64,000 nt of DNA from Epiperipatus broadwayi (lineage: Eukaryota > Onychophora > Udeonychophora > Euonychophora > Peripatidae), in contig JAQFVV010006629.1 of the NCBI GenBank assembly GCA_028023455.1, positions 436,001 to 500,000 on the forward strand. Reading direction: 5' to 3'. The translations under genes were made by a program, and so were the position numbers. Of this stretch, positions 25,641 to 37,955 are shown one piece after another. The first letter of the stretch is position 1; each line of letters starts with the position of its first letter. A model generated the notes under the pieces. The model saw nothing but the letters and a program-made list of their open reading frames with translations, did not search any database and was not told where the DNA came from.

Positions 25641-26275
25641 TCTGAAGGTTTGTGATGATGGTGTTCTAGCTGTATTTTTATGTTGAACTATTTCCATCAT
25701 CTAATATGTGTGTTGAATGTCTTTAGAAAAGTTTAATTTTAATTAAATATTCCAAATGCATTCAACTGTTAGTAATATCACAGCAAACAGGTTAGTATAT
25801 GCACCACCTGTTAGTAATATCACAGCAAACAAATGTTAGTAATATCACAGCAAACAGGTTAGTATATGCACTAACTGTTAGTATATCACAGCAAACAGGT
25901 TAGTATATGCACAACATTTCGAGAGGTATTTTTATCCCCTCTTCTTCAGGTGTTGCTGGCCTGACCAGTGACAGTACTAGCATGGGATTAGTTGGTTAGA
26001 GCGTTACCTTAAACTTCAATAATCAAGAATCTAAGGACCCAGGTTCGAATCCCATGCTAGTACTGTCACTGGTCAGGCCAGCAACATCTAAAGAAGAGGG
26101 GAGAAAAATACCCCTCGAAACGTTGTGCATATACTAACCTGTTTGCTGTGATATTACTAACAGTTGGTGCATATACTAACCTGTTTGCTGTGATATTACT
26201 AACAGTTGAATGCATTTGGAATATTTAACTAAAATTAAACTTTTCTAAAGACATTCAACACACATATTAGATGAT
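25641..26275. repeat. Foldback repeat C, copy 3: about 630-bp palindrome with tRNA-like core
   Basis: Inverted arms of about 300 bp. Left to right: a gaaggtttgtgatgatgg end, gttgaatgtctttagaaaag, aaatattccaaatgcattcaac, tgttagtaatatcacagcaaac repeated several times, caacatttcgagaggtat, ttcttcaggtgttgctgg, cctgaccagtgacagtactag, core, then the same words inverted, ending gacattcaacacacatatta. The left arm has extra tandem copies of the ~38-bp tgttagtaatatcacagcaaacagg unit and extends further than the right. The arms are nearly identical, so this copy is young or kept alike by gene conversion. No open reading frame. Confidence 0.9.
25979..26058 (+). repeat. tRNA-like core of foldback repeat C
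   Basis: About 80 nt enclosed by agcatggga and its complement tcccatgct (acceptor-like pairing). Inside are an A-box-like ttagttggttagagcg and a perfect B box ggttcgaatcc. The anticodon-arm region does not give a clean 5-bp stem with a 7-base loop, so I do not call a functional tRNA gene. It could act as an internal RNA polymerase III promoter for the repeat. Copy 2 has a more decayed version in the opposite orientation. Confidence 0.55.
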
Positions 26276-27209
26276 AGATTTTTATTGTATGTTTATTTTA
26301 AATTTTCTGTGTTCATCAGCTAAAGTCATATTGATATTATAATTCTATGACTATGTGATAAACAAATTTAAATGATTAGAAGTGGTAGTTTGTTTTCAGA
26401 CACATATTTCATTATAAAATAGTTATCTCACTACACTAAAGTATAAAATTATTAGCACTTTGAAAACGTGTAAAAAATGTTATGAATATAATAAACATTT
26501 CATTTATTTTGATGAAAAATAACTGAAAGTATGTATACATATAAATCTTATAAACATGTTTAAAACCTTATGAAGATAGCCCATCCCTCCCTTTTTTTAA
26601 AATTATATATTATAAAGTTAATAAATCAAAATAAAAATATTTATCCGCCCAAAAGTATTTTTAGATGTCTAAACTACTAATATATTATGTCAGGATAATG
26701 TCCAAGTAGTATTTGGGTACTCAAATCTATTGCATGCAGTTCTAAAAAAAAAGCAACTTTAAGATCTTCAGCAAGCTATTGTAATTGTTCTAAATGCTAC
26801 TATTTTGTGGCAGTAAATTGGGAATTTAGTCCTAAATTTTAAATTAATTTTTAAAAAAAAATAGTATGCCAAGGGAACCATTAAAAATTAACTTATGATT
26901 GCAAGTGGGGTGGGGGGGGTGTTTTTGTAGTATAATTTGAATCGATTATAATCATATTAGATTAAAAATAGGCAAATGTTTACATATGTAGAATTCAAAA
27001 AATAATTGATATTATATCACTTACTGCAAGATTATTCCCATATTTGAAGATAGGACTCAATAATAACACTAACAGATAAACCCCCATACACTAAATACAT
27101 GCATTCAATTCTAGCACTAACTGATATACTGACTGATACAAAAATAATTTTTCCATAAGACAAATGATTATTGGAAAACTCATGCACTTCTGTATTCAAA
27201 TGTAAAAAG

Positions 27210-28020
27210 ATGTAGATTCTCCAGTAATAAATAATATTTCTGTAGTGTAATTTTTTCCACACCACTCAGACAAGATAGGAACTGGTTTATATCCACTTTT
27301 AACACCTTGTAGAGGGATTTAATTATAAACATATAACCAACGACGTGAAAAAAAAGTATGATCCCCAAGATATACATTTTATGCTGAACTAGTACTTATT
27401 AATTGGCTCAGACCACAATCTCTTACATAGATCTTTGTCATTGTTCAGTATATATAGGTAGTAAACTACTACAGTTCAATTGATGAGTGTCAAACTTGCT
27501 GGCCTCACAACTTTGACACCAACTACTTAATGGAAGTATGTATATTAATAATTTTTATTATTCATTCATTAAACTAGAGATTATCCAATAATGAATAATA
27601 TTTTTGTAGTGTAATTTTCTTTACACCATTACACTACAGAAATATTCATTACTGGATAATCTCAAATCTAATAAATGACTAAGAAAAAATAATAATGTAC
27701 AGTACTGCCATTAAACGTTTGTGTCAAAGTTGTGAGGGCAGCAAGTTTGACACATCAATTGTATTGCTGTAATTTTCTATTTCTATATACTGAACAATGA
27801 TAAAGATACGTATAAGAAATTGTGGTCTGGGCCAACTGATGAGTGCTAATTCAGCATGAAATATGCATCTTGGTGATTATACATCTATTTCACATGTCTT
27901 TGGTCATATGTTTATGATTACATATCTTCACAAGGTGTTACAGGTGGATAGAAACCAATCCCTATCTTTTGTGAGAGTGGTGCAGAAATATTATTCATTA
28001 TTAGATAATCTCTAGTTCAA
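27210..28020. repeat. About 800-bp palindrome built from repeat-D-like arms
   Basis: Arms of about 400 bp meet near 27628 at ttacaccattacacta. The word gataatgaat/attcattactggataatc with tgtagtgtaa appears at both outer ends (about 27217 and 27990) and on both sides of the centre (about 27585 and 27650). Between them lie inverted copies of tgtcaaacttgctg / gcagcaagtttgaca, tctgggccaactgatgagtg and agcatgaaatatgca. The repeat-D words place it in that family as a head-to-head dimer. Two small open stretches on the minus strand are repeat sequence, not genes. Confidence 0.85.
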
Positions 28021-28744
28021 TGAATGATCAATAAAAATTATTAATAGACTCTCCTTAGCTTGACATGAATAATAAGTAACTGATAAGATTTAAATATTGG
28101 TCTCTTGAGTCCAAATGTTTTGATTTTATGCTCAAAATAATATCTGGTCTTTATCTGCTTTATACTTTTTTTAGGTATAAAAGCAAATTTATCAATACAG
28201 GAACTATACGTGAACTGTATCACATGAAAAAAGATCAAAAATATATTTTGGGTGTAGTAATCTACTGGATGTTTAATCATACATTACAAAAATATATCTG
28301 AAAAGCAATACAGCAGTCCATTCTATTGTTAAATCTTTTTTAAAGGCGTGCTTTGTAGAGTAAGAAACACCACAGTTATATTTCATATTCTATTAACCAC
28401 TAGATGTACATTTTTATATAATATTAATATCAGAAGATACTTTAATACATTTTTAAAACAAATTAGACACAATAAAACAGACAATAAAAATTACTTTAAC
28501 TAACATGTTTGTAGCTACAAGGTTTTTATATGTCAATGCTCTAATACAGAGTTCGACAAACTGTTAATTCTCCAGTCAAATGTGGCTCTTTGATTCTAAT
28601 CTCATGTTTATTTTTATCATGATAAACATAAATACATTTTTTGTTTTCTCTTGTAATTTATAAATAAATATTTTTATGACTCTAGTAGAAAAAATTCACA
28701 TTACAACATTGTTTCTTGAGTTCAGCCTTATTATGGAATATCAT

Positions 28745-28870
28745 ATGGTTTGATGTAGTTAGTAGAGCATCCAACTTGGGATTGGGAGGTACCAGAATTG
28801 ATTCTGGCAGTCACCGGTATAGTGCTCATACTTTTTATGAACTCCTGAGCAATTAAGCTATATGCTTTTT
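28745..28870 (+). repeat. tRNA-like repeat (possible SINE)
   Basis: Contains A-box-like tagttagtagagcat and, 30 bases on, B-box-like gaattgattctgg, followed by an unrelated body ending in poly-T. The spacing suits a tRNA-derived repeat head, but the acceptor ends do not pair, so it is not a tRNA gene. A single copy cannot confirm a SINE. Confidence 0.35.
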
Positions 28871-30067
28871 TTTAAATAGAATAGTACTTATTTTATATGA
28901 TGAATATTTAAATATTGGGCATTTATAAATAAATCAAACTCCTCAAAGTAATTTTTTTTGTTTGATTTATTTTAATTTTAAAAGAATTTTCATTAGGATG
29001 TATACAGATTACTAAAATAAATGTTCAAATATTTCTACAGCCATTCAGAAATTTGTATTTTTCTTAAACATATTTTTCATCTCATTTCTTGCAGCTCTTT
29101 AGTGAGTGGGTATGAGGGGATTTAAATAAAATTGCTTTTCTTGTTAAAAACTTTGCCTACCACTGATCTAACGTATAGTGAAATATGCTTACTGTAGCCC
29201 CTATTTAAATATTAATATATGGTAGTATGTTTACAAATATATGTTTATTTACTCATTCTAATATAACTGTAGTAGTTAATATCGTGCAGAATATGCAAGT
29301 TTTATGAATTGATAGTTATTTCTAATTTGTAATATCCTAACAAATTGTCAATAAAATTTATTTTGAAATATATAAATGGGCAAATGTTAATTATTCACTC
29401 TTGTGAAGATTTCAAACAGAGAATATGATATCAATTTTAATAATTATATTTTGAATTTAATGAAAATTAATTAATGAATGATTTATTTTCAGGTATGAAA
29501 AAAAAAAAACTTCTTTATCTTTATTGCCTCATTTTTCTATAAAACTTAAAATTTAATGTCATTATGGATAAGTTTTTGTTATATAATTTGTGATTTCTGT
29601 TAAAAAATTTACTAGAATCTGATGTATGTTAAAATATTTTGTTTGATTCTATTTTATAAGTATTTAAAACAAAACTTTTTTAAAAAGAAAATTAAAAGAT
29701 GGGAGACAGAAAAAAATTGATAGAAAATACTTAAATATCTTTTTTATTTCAAGCTTATCTGAAATGTGAAAATAAAAGCATTATCTTTCTCCAACTTATA
29801 AAATACTGGAAAATTTGGACATTTCTTTGACATCCAGTAGCTAATTTTATAAAATCTCATTCAGTTTACTTATTATTTACATAAGAAATTATTCAAAATA
29901 ATAAGTAACTATTATTTCAATTCTATTATTTCTTAAGATAGAAAGTAGCATAAAAAAGTGGAAAGATAAAAAAAAAAATCTTATAAAATTAGTTCCACAT
30001 TAACGTCCTCTTCATTTTGTTTGAGTATTTTCCCACATTATTTTTTTATCTCTTTTCCAACTTGTAG

Positions 30068-30164
30068 CAAAATTCATATAAATAGAATCCAAAGTACAGA
30101 ATCAATGTCGCAAGACAAATTGGAGGAATTGGCTTCAACATTTGATGCTGTCTACTTTCATCCT
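30068..30164 (+). CDS. HDAC6: HDAC6-like gene, alternative exon 3a
   Basis: 97 nt between acceptor cttgtag and donor gtaagt. The first base completes Ser (AG+C); then 32 codons read KIHINRIQSTESMSQDK, LEELASTFDAVYFHP. In HDAC6/HDAC10 this is the HS-x-EY...M-x-x-x-EL-x-x-L-x-x-x-(F/Y)DS-x-Y-x-HP segment leading into the L2 loop beside the substrate tunnel. 3a keeps the family-standard FD-x-x-Y-x-HP ending. It enters in phase 2 and leaves in phase 0, like the neighbouring exon 3b, so only one of the two can be included. It is probably the canonical form because it matches the family better. Confidence 0.92.
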
Positions 30165-30280
30165 GTAAGTTTGATAACGCAGACATTATACTTCAGTCAT
30201 AGCCTTTTGTTTTGTTAATTTTTTTGTTTTGCCTTTTTTTTTTTTTATTATCATCCCATTCCTCATTACCATGATGGTAG

Positions 30281-30377
30281 TTCAAGTTATATTAACATAG
30301 TGAAAAGTTCAGAATTCTTGAATTTGGAAGAACTGGAAAAACTGGCATCTAAATACGAGGATGTGTGCTTTAATAAC
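30281..30377 (+). CDS. HDAC6: HDAC6-like gene, alternative exon 3b (duplicate of 3a)
   Basis: 97 nt between acceptor gatggtag and donor gtaagt. The first base completes Ser (AG+T); then 32 codons read SSYINIVKSSEFLNLEE, LEKLASKYEDVCFNN, without a stop. The LEELAS / LEKLAS core and the overall spacing show it is a duplicate of exon 3a, but the ends differ: SYINIV fits the family EYI-x-x-V better than KIHINRI in 3a, while VCFNN replaces VYFHP. Length and both splice phases are identical to 3a. The 116-nt intron between them has a strong T-rich tract. A dead duplicate would be expected to have picked up a stop or lost a splice site in this AT-rich background; neither has happened. Confidence 0.85.
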
Positions 30378-33300
30378 GTAAGTCAATTTGAATGCTTCTC
30401 ATTTCTATGGGCATTCTTTTTTTTCACTCACTGCTTTGTCTTCAACTGACTTTTCCTGTGTTGTGAGTCAGTCCTCTTTTACTTCAGCTTTATTAATAAT
30501 TTCAGATATTTAGTATTTATTATTCATTTTATTAATATACTTTCACATTTGCATTCTTTTATTTTTTTATATATACTATTAACATTATTTTGTAACTACT
30601 GTGTGTATGATTATATTCCTAAAATTATAGTATAATACTTTCTATCTTATTAAAAAAATTCTTCCTATCTTGCTTATAAAAAAAATTATTACTATTTAAA
30701 ATATATTAATGTTTTGTCTTTAATTCTTCATATTCCAAAGTATATTTTTATGATAATCATAAATTAAAAGTCAAAACAAAGAACTTTAAATTTTTTTTCG
30801 CTAATGTATGCTTTTTGTTTTCATTTTGAAAATTTGCACCAACTTTTACTAAGCATTAATCTTATATATTATTTTTAAAGATAAGGTAAACCAATGAGCT
30901 CAGTCTCCATACATATATAATACTTTTCTTCTAAAAGTGTCTACTATGTCTTATTATAGTTCTTTTTTCTAAACATTAATCCATTGACAGTTGTTATACC
31001 CATTATCTTGGCCTGATATTTATTTACCAATTGATTTTGGATATGTAGCTGATTTGACCAAGAGTCAAATATTTGGTAAAATTCTGAATTTGAATTATCT
31101 ACCAGAAAATTTTTTGAAGCTTTGCCTGTTTGTCTGCCAAGATCATCTTAGAATAATACAACTAACTATCACATCATGTAGTCCTTCTTTTTATTATTTT
31201 AAAAGTACATTATTTAATAATATTAATGTTAGTTGTATTTGGTAAATACAATTGAAGTGTTTAAACTGTGAATGAAAAATGAAGTATATATTAGATAAAT
31301 GTTTCTTGTTTTGACTATTTATAATTTAATAATTTGTTTTTAAAAAGTAAAATAAATATTTTATTATTAATTTTGAAATAAAAACACTTATTAAAAATAA
31401 CAAAAGATGATTTCAGAAACTTTCTCCTTTTTTTTTTTTTTTTTACTCATTTTATTAACATACTTTTTATATGTTTATAACAATATTTTTTTCCCAATTA
31501 TTTTCAAAAAGATAAAGCAGTTTTAATTTTTAAAATGTGAAATTTAATTATATATGGCTGCATGCTAAATGGCTTTTGCTTAATCTAAGCACAAAATACT
31601 TATTGCACAAAGCTTTTTCTTGCACGTAACTTGTATTCATCCTCTTTCAACAATTTGCCCATGATTGAGTTGCCAAAGCAATGCATTGTCAGAAAATATT
31701 TTGACAATACTTCATCTTCTTGATCTTATTTTTTAATTATTGCAAGAAGAATATTGGATATTTGCAATTTATTATTATTATTTAGATAGTTAACAGAATT
31801 AATATTTAATTTTAAATTGAAAAACAAATTTCTGAGAGAAATAGAAATGAAACTCTCTATTTGTATTATATAATTAAAATTAATGGGATGTTGCTTCAAG
31901 TTTTAATAGTTTTTTTTTTTTTTTGTTTTGATTTCTTTAATTTTTATTATCTTTATGTTTTTGTTTACTTTTTTTTTTTATGTTTAAGTTAATCATTATA
32001 TATTTTTTAGAGTAAGTCAAAAAGTTTTAACAATTTTAATGTTTTTTTTATTGTTGCTAATGTGCATGCTCATTACGTGTCATGCTGTGTTGTTTTTTTC
32101 TTTATGAATTTTCATTGTAGGATAGAAAAAAAAATTTGTTCTTGAAACTTATTATTGGTGGATGATAACAGAATTATTTGAAATCTGTGTGTTTTGAATT
32201 TATATCAACTTAAAGCACTCTGGTTTTTTAAAAAAATAATTGATAATGAATATTAACTTTACAAATAATCACTCATAAAAAAAAAAGTTGTGCATGCGTA
32301 GCTATTTATTTATTTATGTGAGTTTTTTTTTTTTTTAGGTATAAGAAAGTTTAGTCAATAATCTAAAATTATGTTGCATTCATTTTTTTTAACTAGATTG
32401 CAAACATTTTTTGACTTACTCTTTAATTTTTATTAATTGGATAATATAAATGTACTTTTTAGCTATGATTATGTAAATTAGTTACTTCTAGAACATACTT
32501 TTTTAATAAATAGACATTGAAAATAAGATTACAATATATTCTAACAATCAATTTGAAATTGGGGGATGTTACAATCAATATCACAATTTATCTCTTCAAC
32601 TGTACTTTATAAATGATATGATCTAGAACTAACATTTTAAATGGCTATATATTTTTATTATTTTAGCAATTATATGTGATCCATGTATTCTATACAATTT
32701 TGAATTGTTTTATTAAATGACAAAATAATGACAAATTTAATGGAAAATTGTGTGCTTAAGCATGATTTTTATTTTACAGCAAAAAGTTATGCATACATAA
32801 TTGTTTCCTCCTTTTAAAGTTATTAAAAATAATTTCTTTGTATTTATTTTATAAATTTTTTTCAGAGTGAAAGTTTTTTTATTAGAGTACTATATTGTCA
32901 CGAGCATTGGTAGATATGAAAATTTACCATAACTATATAAAATTTAATATCTTAATGGTAGATTAATTAGAATATAAAGTTTTCTCTTTGCATTGTATTT
33001 ATCAAGTTTTTTTTTTTTTTTTTTGGCAAATATTATTTAAGTGAAAGAAGAGTATCTTTTAGAATTTAATCTACATTAACTCAGACTGTTGTAGCACCTT
33101 ATTTAACACTATTATCTAATTCTTGTAATATGTCCAGTCTGGCTCTATTTCAACCTTTTTTCAATGATGTCAATTATACTTGTTTTCTCAGACATTTATT
33201 TTGCTTTTGATTCTCTTCTGTTACTTTATTGTAGATATTTACTTATTTTGCTATGTAATTTTTTGGATACTATATATTAAAAATCTTTTTTCATGTACGC

Positions 33301-33880
33301 ATGCATATTTATTTTTAATAATAAATAATTGTTAGCAAAAGCAAGTATCCAGATATAAATCTTATATTAATTTCATTCACTGTGTTTCCATTTATATCAA
33401 TAATTTGATCAGGGTATTTTTAGTTGCTAACTGATCAAATTAATTCTCAGTTCCTTGTGAGCTAATAAAAAATATTAGATTGTATCTTAAATGCTATAAT
33501 TGTTTATTAATAGTTTTTTTTTTTAAAGGTTGAATATATTCATAATCAAACATACCATTATATACAGTCTTAAAACGTTTAATGAAAATGATAAGCATCT
33601 CATATTGGATGGAGATAATTTTGTCACATTAAAACACCCAATGGAATATAACATAATTTAATTTAAGGAATATATAAATGATGACAAAACACTAAGCTAG
33701 AATTGCATTCTATAATCTAAGTTTCAAACTAATGAAAAAGATATCAGAGGAGTCATTTGTGATATTATGGTGCAAATGGTTACATTTTGCATCCTGCATA
33801 GTATTTTATCAGTATAGCTGTTAAGTACTTTTAACCACTAAACATCACATGATCACCATTCTTTATTCTTACACAAGTTT

Positions 33881-33987
33881 TTAACACAGAGGCAAAATTC
33901 TCCATACAGTATTGCCACTCATTGCAAGCCAGAGTAATCAGTGGATGCAGAAATGAATCCCTATATGGAGTTTTGCCTCTGTGTTAA
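33881..33987. repeat. Inverted repeat with 57-nt spacer
   Basis: Left arm ttaacacagaggcaaaattc..tccata (33881-33906) and right arm tatggagttttgcctctgtgttaa (33964-33987) pair apart from a 2-base bulge. The spacer is less AT-rich. It could be a small MITE or a hairpin; no other copy was seen in the window. Confidence 0.75.
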
Positions 33988-34590
33988 GTACTTTAAATTT
34001 ATTATTATCAATTTTTATTTTCTCATTATCTTAAATAGGCATTGAATATTAATTTTTTTAGCATGTCTTTAGTCATACTTTTTTTTGTGCATTCATTTTC
34101 TTAACTCTTGCATCATTTATTGCATGTAATCTGTAAAATCTAAATGATTTAGGCAATCTATTATTTTTATTCCCTTTACATTTCATTTTAATCTACAAAA
34201 TATTTCCTATAAAATTGCTTTGAAAAATTTTGAAGAGATTAAGTCAACTTGTCTTCTTATTGCCACTATGTAGTCAAATCAACATTATATAAGATTTGCA
34301 TTTTGATAAATATTTTTCGGAAATCGATTTTAGAAATGCTTATACAATATTACTACTTTTTTTATAATCAATAAATCCAATGCAAAATGACAATTGATAC
34401 TTATAGACTTTTTTCCCTACAATTTCCTTTTAATACTTGGATATGATCTCTTTTGTAATAATTCTTAGATTCAGCTTGGTTTTTTTTTTTTTGGGGGGGG
34501 GAGGACTTAAATTTTTTGAATATGATTTATAATAATATTATATAAAAGTCTAAAGTTCTTTCTAGAAAATTTGTGATGATCTTACAATAT

Positions 34591-37500
34591 TGTACCAGTC
34601 AAAATATGCTTATCCATCTAACACAAGCTGGAACTCACAAAATGTACTTCAAACCCAGTCGAGCCCGAGATTTTGGTCAGGGACCAGCCTGGATTCGAAC
34701 CCACTCTCTAAGCCCCAGATCTAACAACCTAATGGATAACATAACAATGATAGCACATGAGATTTAATTCTTAATCCGGCCCACTAGCAAATCGGAGAAA
34801 ACAAAAGACTCGTGGACTTAAACATATATATAAACAACTTAAATACTAAAGACATTCCAAATATAAAATCTAATATATTAATTTAATAGGCGTTTTACTA
34901 ATGAAATAGCTATTGGGCAATTAGTGAATTGGATTGATTTAATAATGAGACAGAAACTGATATATGATGAATTAAAATATATTTATTGACAATTGTTGTT
35001 GGCAAATGCACGCAGGCATTTTATTTATAAAGTAACATTACTCTAGGCCATTTAAACAATAATTGATACGTTGGCTATTATTTAATTGCGCCAATATTAT
35101 TTAATGGAAACAAATACCCTACTATATAACTAATCACTACATTAACTTTTATTAGTTATGTCCTTTTATAATCAGTTCGAGTGGCTATTTTACATGAAAT
35201 CAAACCAAGTCTGGAGTGAAGCTTAATAATACATCTAATTATAATAAATTTATATATTAACTATGGGCTTTTAAAGCGTCCCAGATAGCTTTAGATCAAA
35301 CGGGTTTTCAAGAATGCTTCGGTTCAATGCCGAAGATTGCAGATTAGAGAGGCAGAGTTGGCTATAACGATTTTACTAATATGCTAGGCACAAGTAAAAA
35401 TACAATATTAAAGTTGCTCTGCGGATGGAAGAATAGTTTTAGGGTTTTTGTGACAAACAACGGTTTACCCAATAACCGGTCGTCATGCTGCTAATGGGGA
35501 ACCTTTATTTGGTTCAGAAGAGGCGGGGGACTTATGTGCTAATCTGGCCCGTAGCTCAGACTTCGCTACTGCACTACCCATAAAAGAGGAAGAAGGGCTG
35601 GACTTACCGTGGCTCCATCTTATATATATAAAACAGCACAACGAGAAAATATTAATAAAATTCACATCCGCCAAGCCGAAGGATATTATAAATTAAATAT
35701 CATATATTAAATGAACACCAGTTCATCAGCTTGATCAAAAGAGCCAACTCTTCTGTAGCATGAGAAATACGATATGCTACTGACGGGAATATATATCTAT
35801 ACAAACTTTACTTTATCCCGTTCAATCTCTTTAGTTACTTATAACTACTAAACTTTTAAACAGGGGGGGGGGAGTATATTTAATAAGGGACTTACGAATA
35901 CTTTACTAAAAAAATATACTTATGATTGCACTCCAGGCTAGTTTAATCTTTAGTAACATAATAATTAAAGGTTGAAAAGCCACATTTTATATTTATATTA
36001 ATTAATTTACTAAATGACAAAATATGAATTTGGGTTTCGAAACAGCGCACGAAATGACGCTATATAAATAATAATATGGAGATTTTAAATTTATATCTTT
36101 AAAAACATATTCTATAATTAAATGCACGCCGTTTCGAAACATAGGCATAATTAATAATAATTAAAAATAAGCAAAATATAACTGCAGTGATTAAATTATA
36201 TAGCAAAACATTAATTAACACAGAAATTTAGCAAAAGTATTTCATTTATAGAGAGAGTTTACAATATTGAATTAATAAAGAAATTTACAAAAGTATTTCA
36301 TTTTATAGAATTTAAAGATTATTTGGAAAACAATTTAGACAGAAGTTACAATAATATGGTTAGCTAACCTGATTTTGAAGAAATAATGATTGTTTTTGAA
36401 ATTCACACAGAGCTCTGCTATTTTAGTAATATTAAAACAGTTCTCCTGCAGATGGACTGGAGATATTCGAACTGGAACGAAGGTGAGTTCTTTGGCGGCT
36501 TATGGCATGTTCTTATTCAGTTGCGAGACGATTTAAAATGGTGTTGGAACGACAGCAAGTCCCTTTTAGCGGCTTATGACATCTTTTATTTGGTGTAAGC
36601 TTGTTGGTTGTTGCTTCGGCATTTGATGGATTGAACTCGGCGTTCCATCACGGGAACGGCAGCAAAATTTTGCCTGACTTTAGCCAGACATGGTAAAATT
36701 AAACAATTTATAACTTGTGATATTAACAGCTCTTCAACAGCAAGATGGAGTCTATCTTCCCGCTTAAAATAAGCCCTATTTATACATTTCGACTAAACTT
36801 TAACACCTTTTTGGAATTTCATTAGCCTCGGGACCAATTGACTTTTAATTAAACAAAATAATATAATCCAATTTCTACAACAGATAACGTCTCCGAGGTG
36901 TTACATTTAATTTACTTAAAATTATTAAAATATATAAATCATATAATTCGATTCAGATTTCACTAATTAAATTCCTTTCTAGGTGTTATAGAAATGTTAA
37001 AGCTTAGCAGAAGGAACGGTATTCTGATTTAATGATAAAGTCTTTTGTTGCAAACAAAAATCAATCAGTAAACTAGATTTTACTTTTTACCCGGGGTGCA
37101 GTCACTAATTGATCTCTTGCTTACACAAAATTCTCATTTTTAATTACAAACGGATGATTTTTATTTTACTGAAATAAATAACTTTTAAACATATTTGTTT
37201 TTACAAAATTATTTGTTTAAAAAAAAGCAAATTTAAAGAAAATACTTTAGTTTCAATTATATATGTAAAACATTAAATCAGAAAACCGTTAAATATAATT
37301 TAAAGAAAATGTTTTACATTATCTTTATTTAAACTTAAATATATATATATATCATTCCCAATGTTTAACTTATCCATCCACATACGAATATAATAGCGAA
37401 TATAATTAAGAATTGACTGAAAATTAATAAAACATTTTATAATAAATTATGAGCATTTCTCCGCTATAATTTTATCAAACCTGTCTAATTATAGCGTGTT

Positions 37501-37664
37501 TCATATGTAAATGGATGATGCAATTCAAGCGGCCATTCTAGCAAAGTTTTCCAGCTCGACTTATATATAACATTTTTACATTTAAGATAGGTTCGAAACT
37601 AGTTCAGACGAGTAGGTCATTAGGTTGATGGTGAAACGGAAAGGGATTGGAGGTTTCCGTTTCA
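34591..37664 (-). repeat. Family-A LTR (3' LTR of the minus-strand element)
   Basis: 3074 bp, almost identical to 40089-43174; differences are scattered single bases plus small indels (for example, about 11 extra bases, aaaagcaaaag-like, near 41668 in the other copy). It holds a G run near 35863. On the minus strand about 35635-35600 there is a TATA-like ttatatatataag followed by a gtaagt donor-like site, kept in both LTRs. On the minus strand near 34690 there is a B-box-like ggttcgaatcc, also in both. Small open stretches at 35483-35674 and 36386-36598 recur in the other LTR simply because the LTRs are copies. Confidence 0.93.
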
Positions 37665-37955
37665 TATCAGTAAACTTGGTAAAAAAAAAAAACAAATAAA
37701 AAAAAATGACTTTACTTATGTAAACACGGAGCTAAATTATGGTTTCTTTCAAAGTACAAACTCATGGACTAATCCTACGCTAAATTCATGATACTACATC
37801 ATACTAGATTACACTATAATACGTTTAATGCTTCTCACAATTATCAACACACATAATGAAATCATCGGTTATTAGTCAATATTTTAAACTTAAACAGATA
37901 TATACCCAAACAAGTATACACCTTGGTCAAAAAAAAAATTTGTAGGGTTAGTTTT

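Larger units (their letters stand above)
7702..30067. other. 22-kb intron, filled with repeats
   Basis: Contains foldback repeats (8141-8395, 8743-9136, 25641-26275), repeats E (8655-9690), the family-B LTR with LINE insert (11610-14745), LINE and repeat D (22745-24535), the palindrome at 27210-28020 and a tRNA-like repeat (28745-28870). In the stretches 9700-11600, 14750-22740 and 28880-30060 I see only AT-rich sequence. Open stretches there, such as 17932-18135, show no recognisable domain. A patch at 17650-18260 is less AT-rich and may be an unrecognised old repeat, as may 20100-20290. Confidence 0.6.

Noticed and set aside
25979-26058. tRNA gene
   Set aside because: A and B boxes and acceptor-like pairing are present, but no proper anticodon stem-loop was found and it is the core of a repeat.
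30991-31245. 84-codon open stretch in the long intron, considered as a further alternative exon 3
   Set aside because: No similarity to exons 3a or 3b and no fitting 97-nt splice unit.
35483-36598. Open stretches 35483-35674 (minus) and 36386-36598 (plus), each with a twin near 41000 and 41900
   Set aside because: Twins exist because they lie in the two LTRs of one element; recent LTR identity, not coding constraint, explains them.
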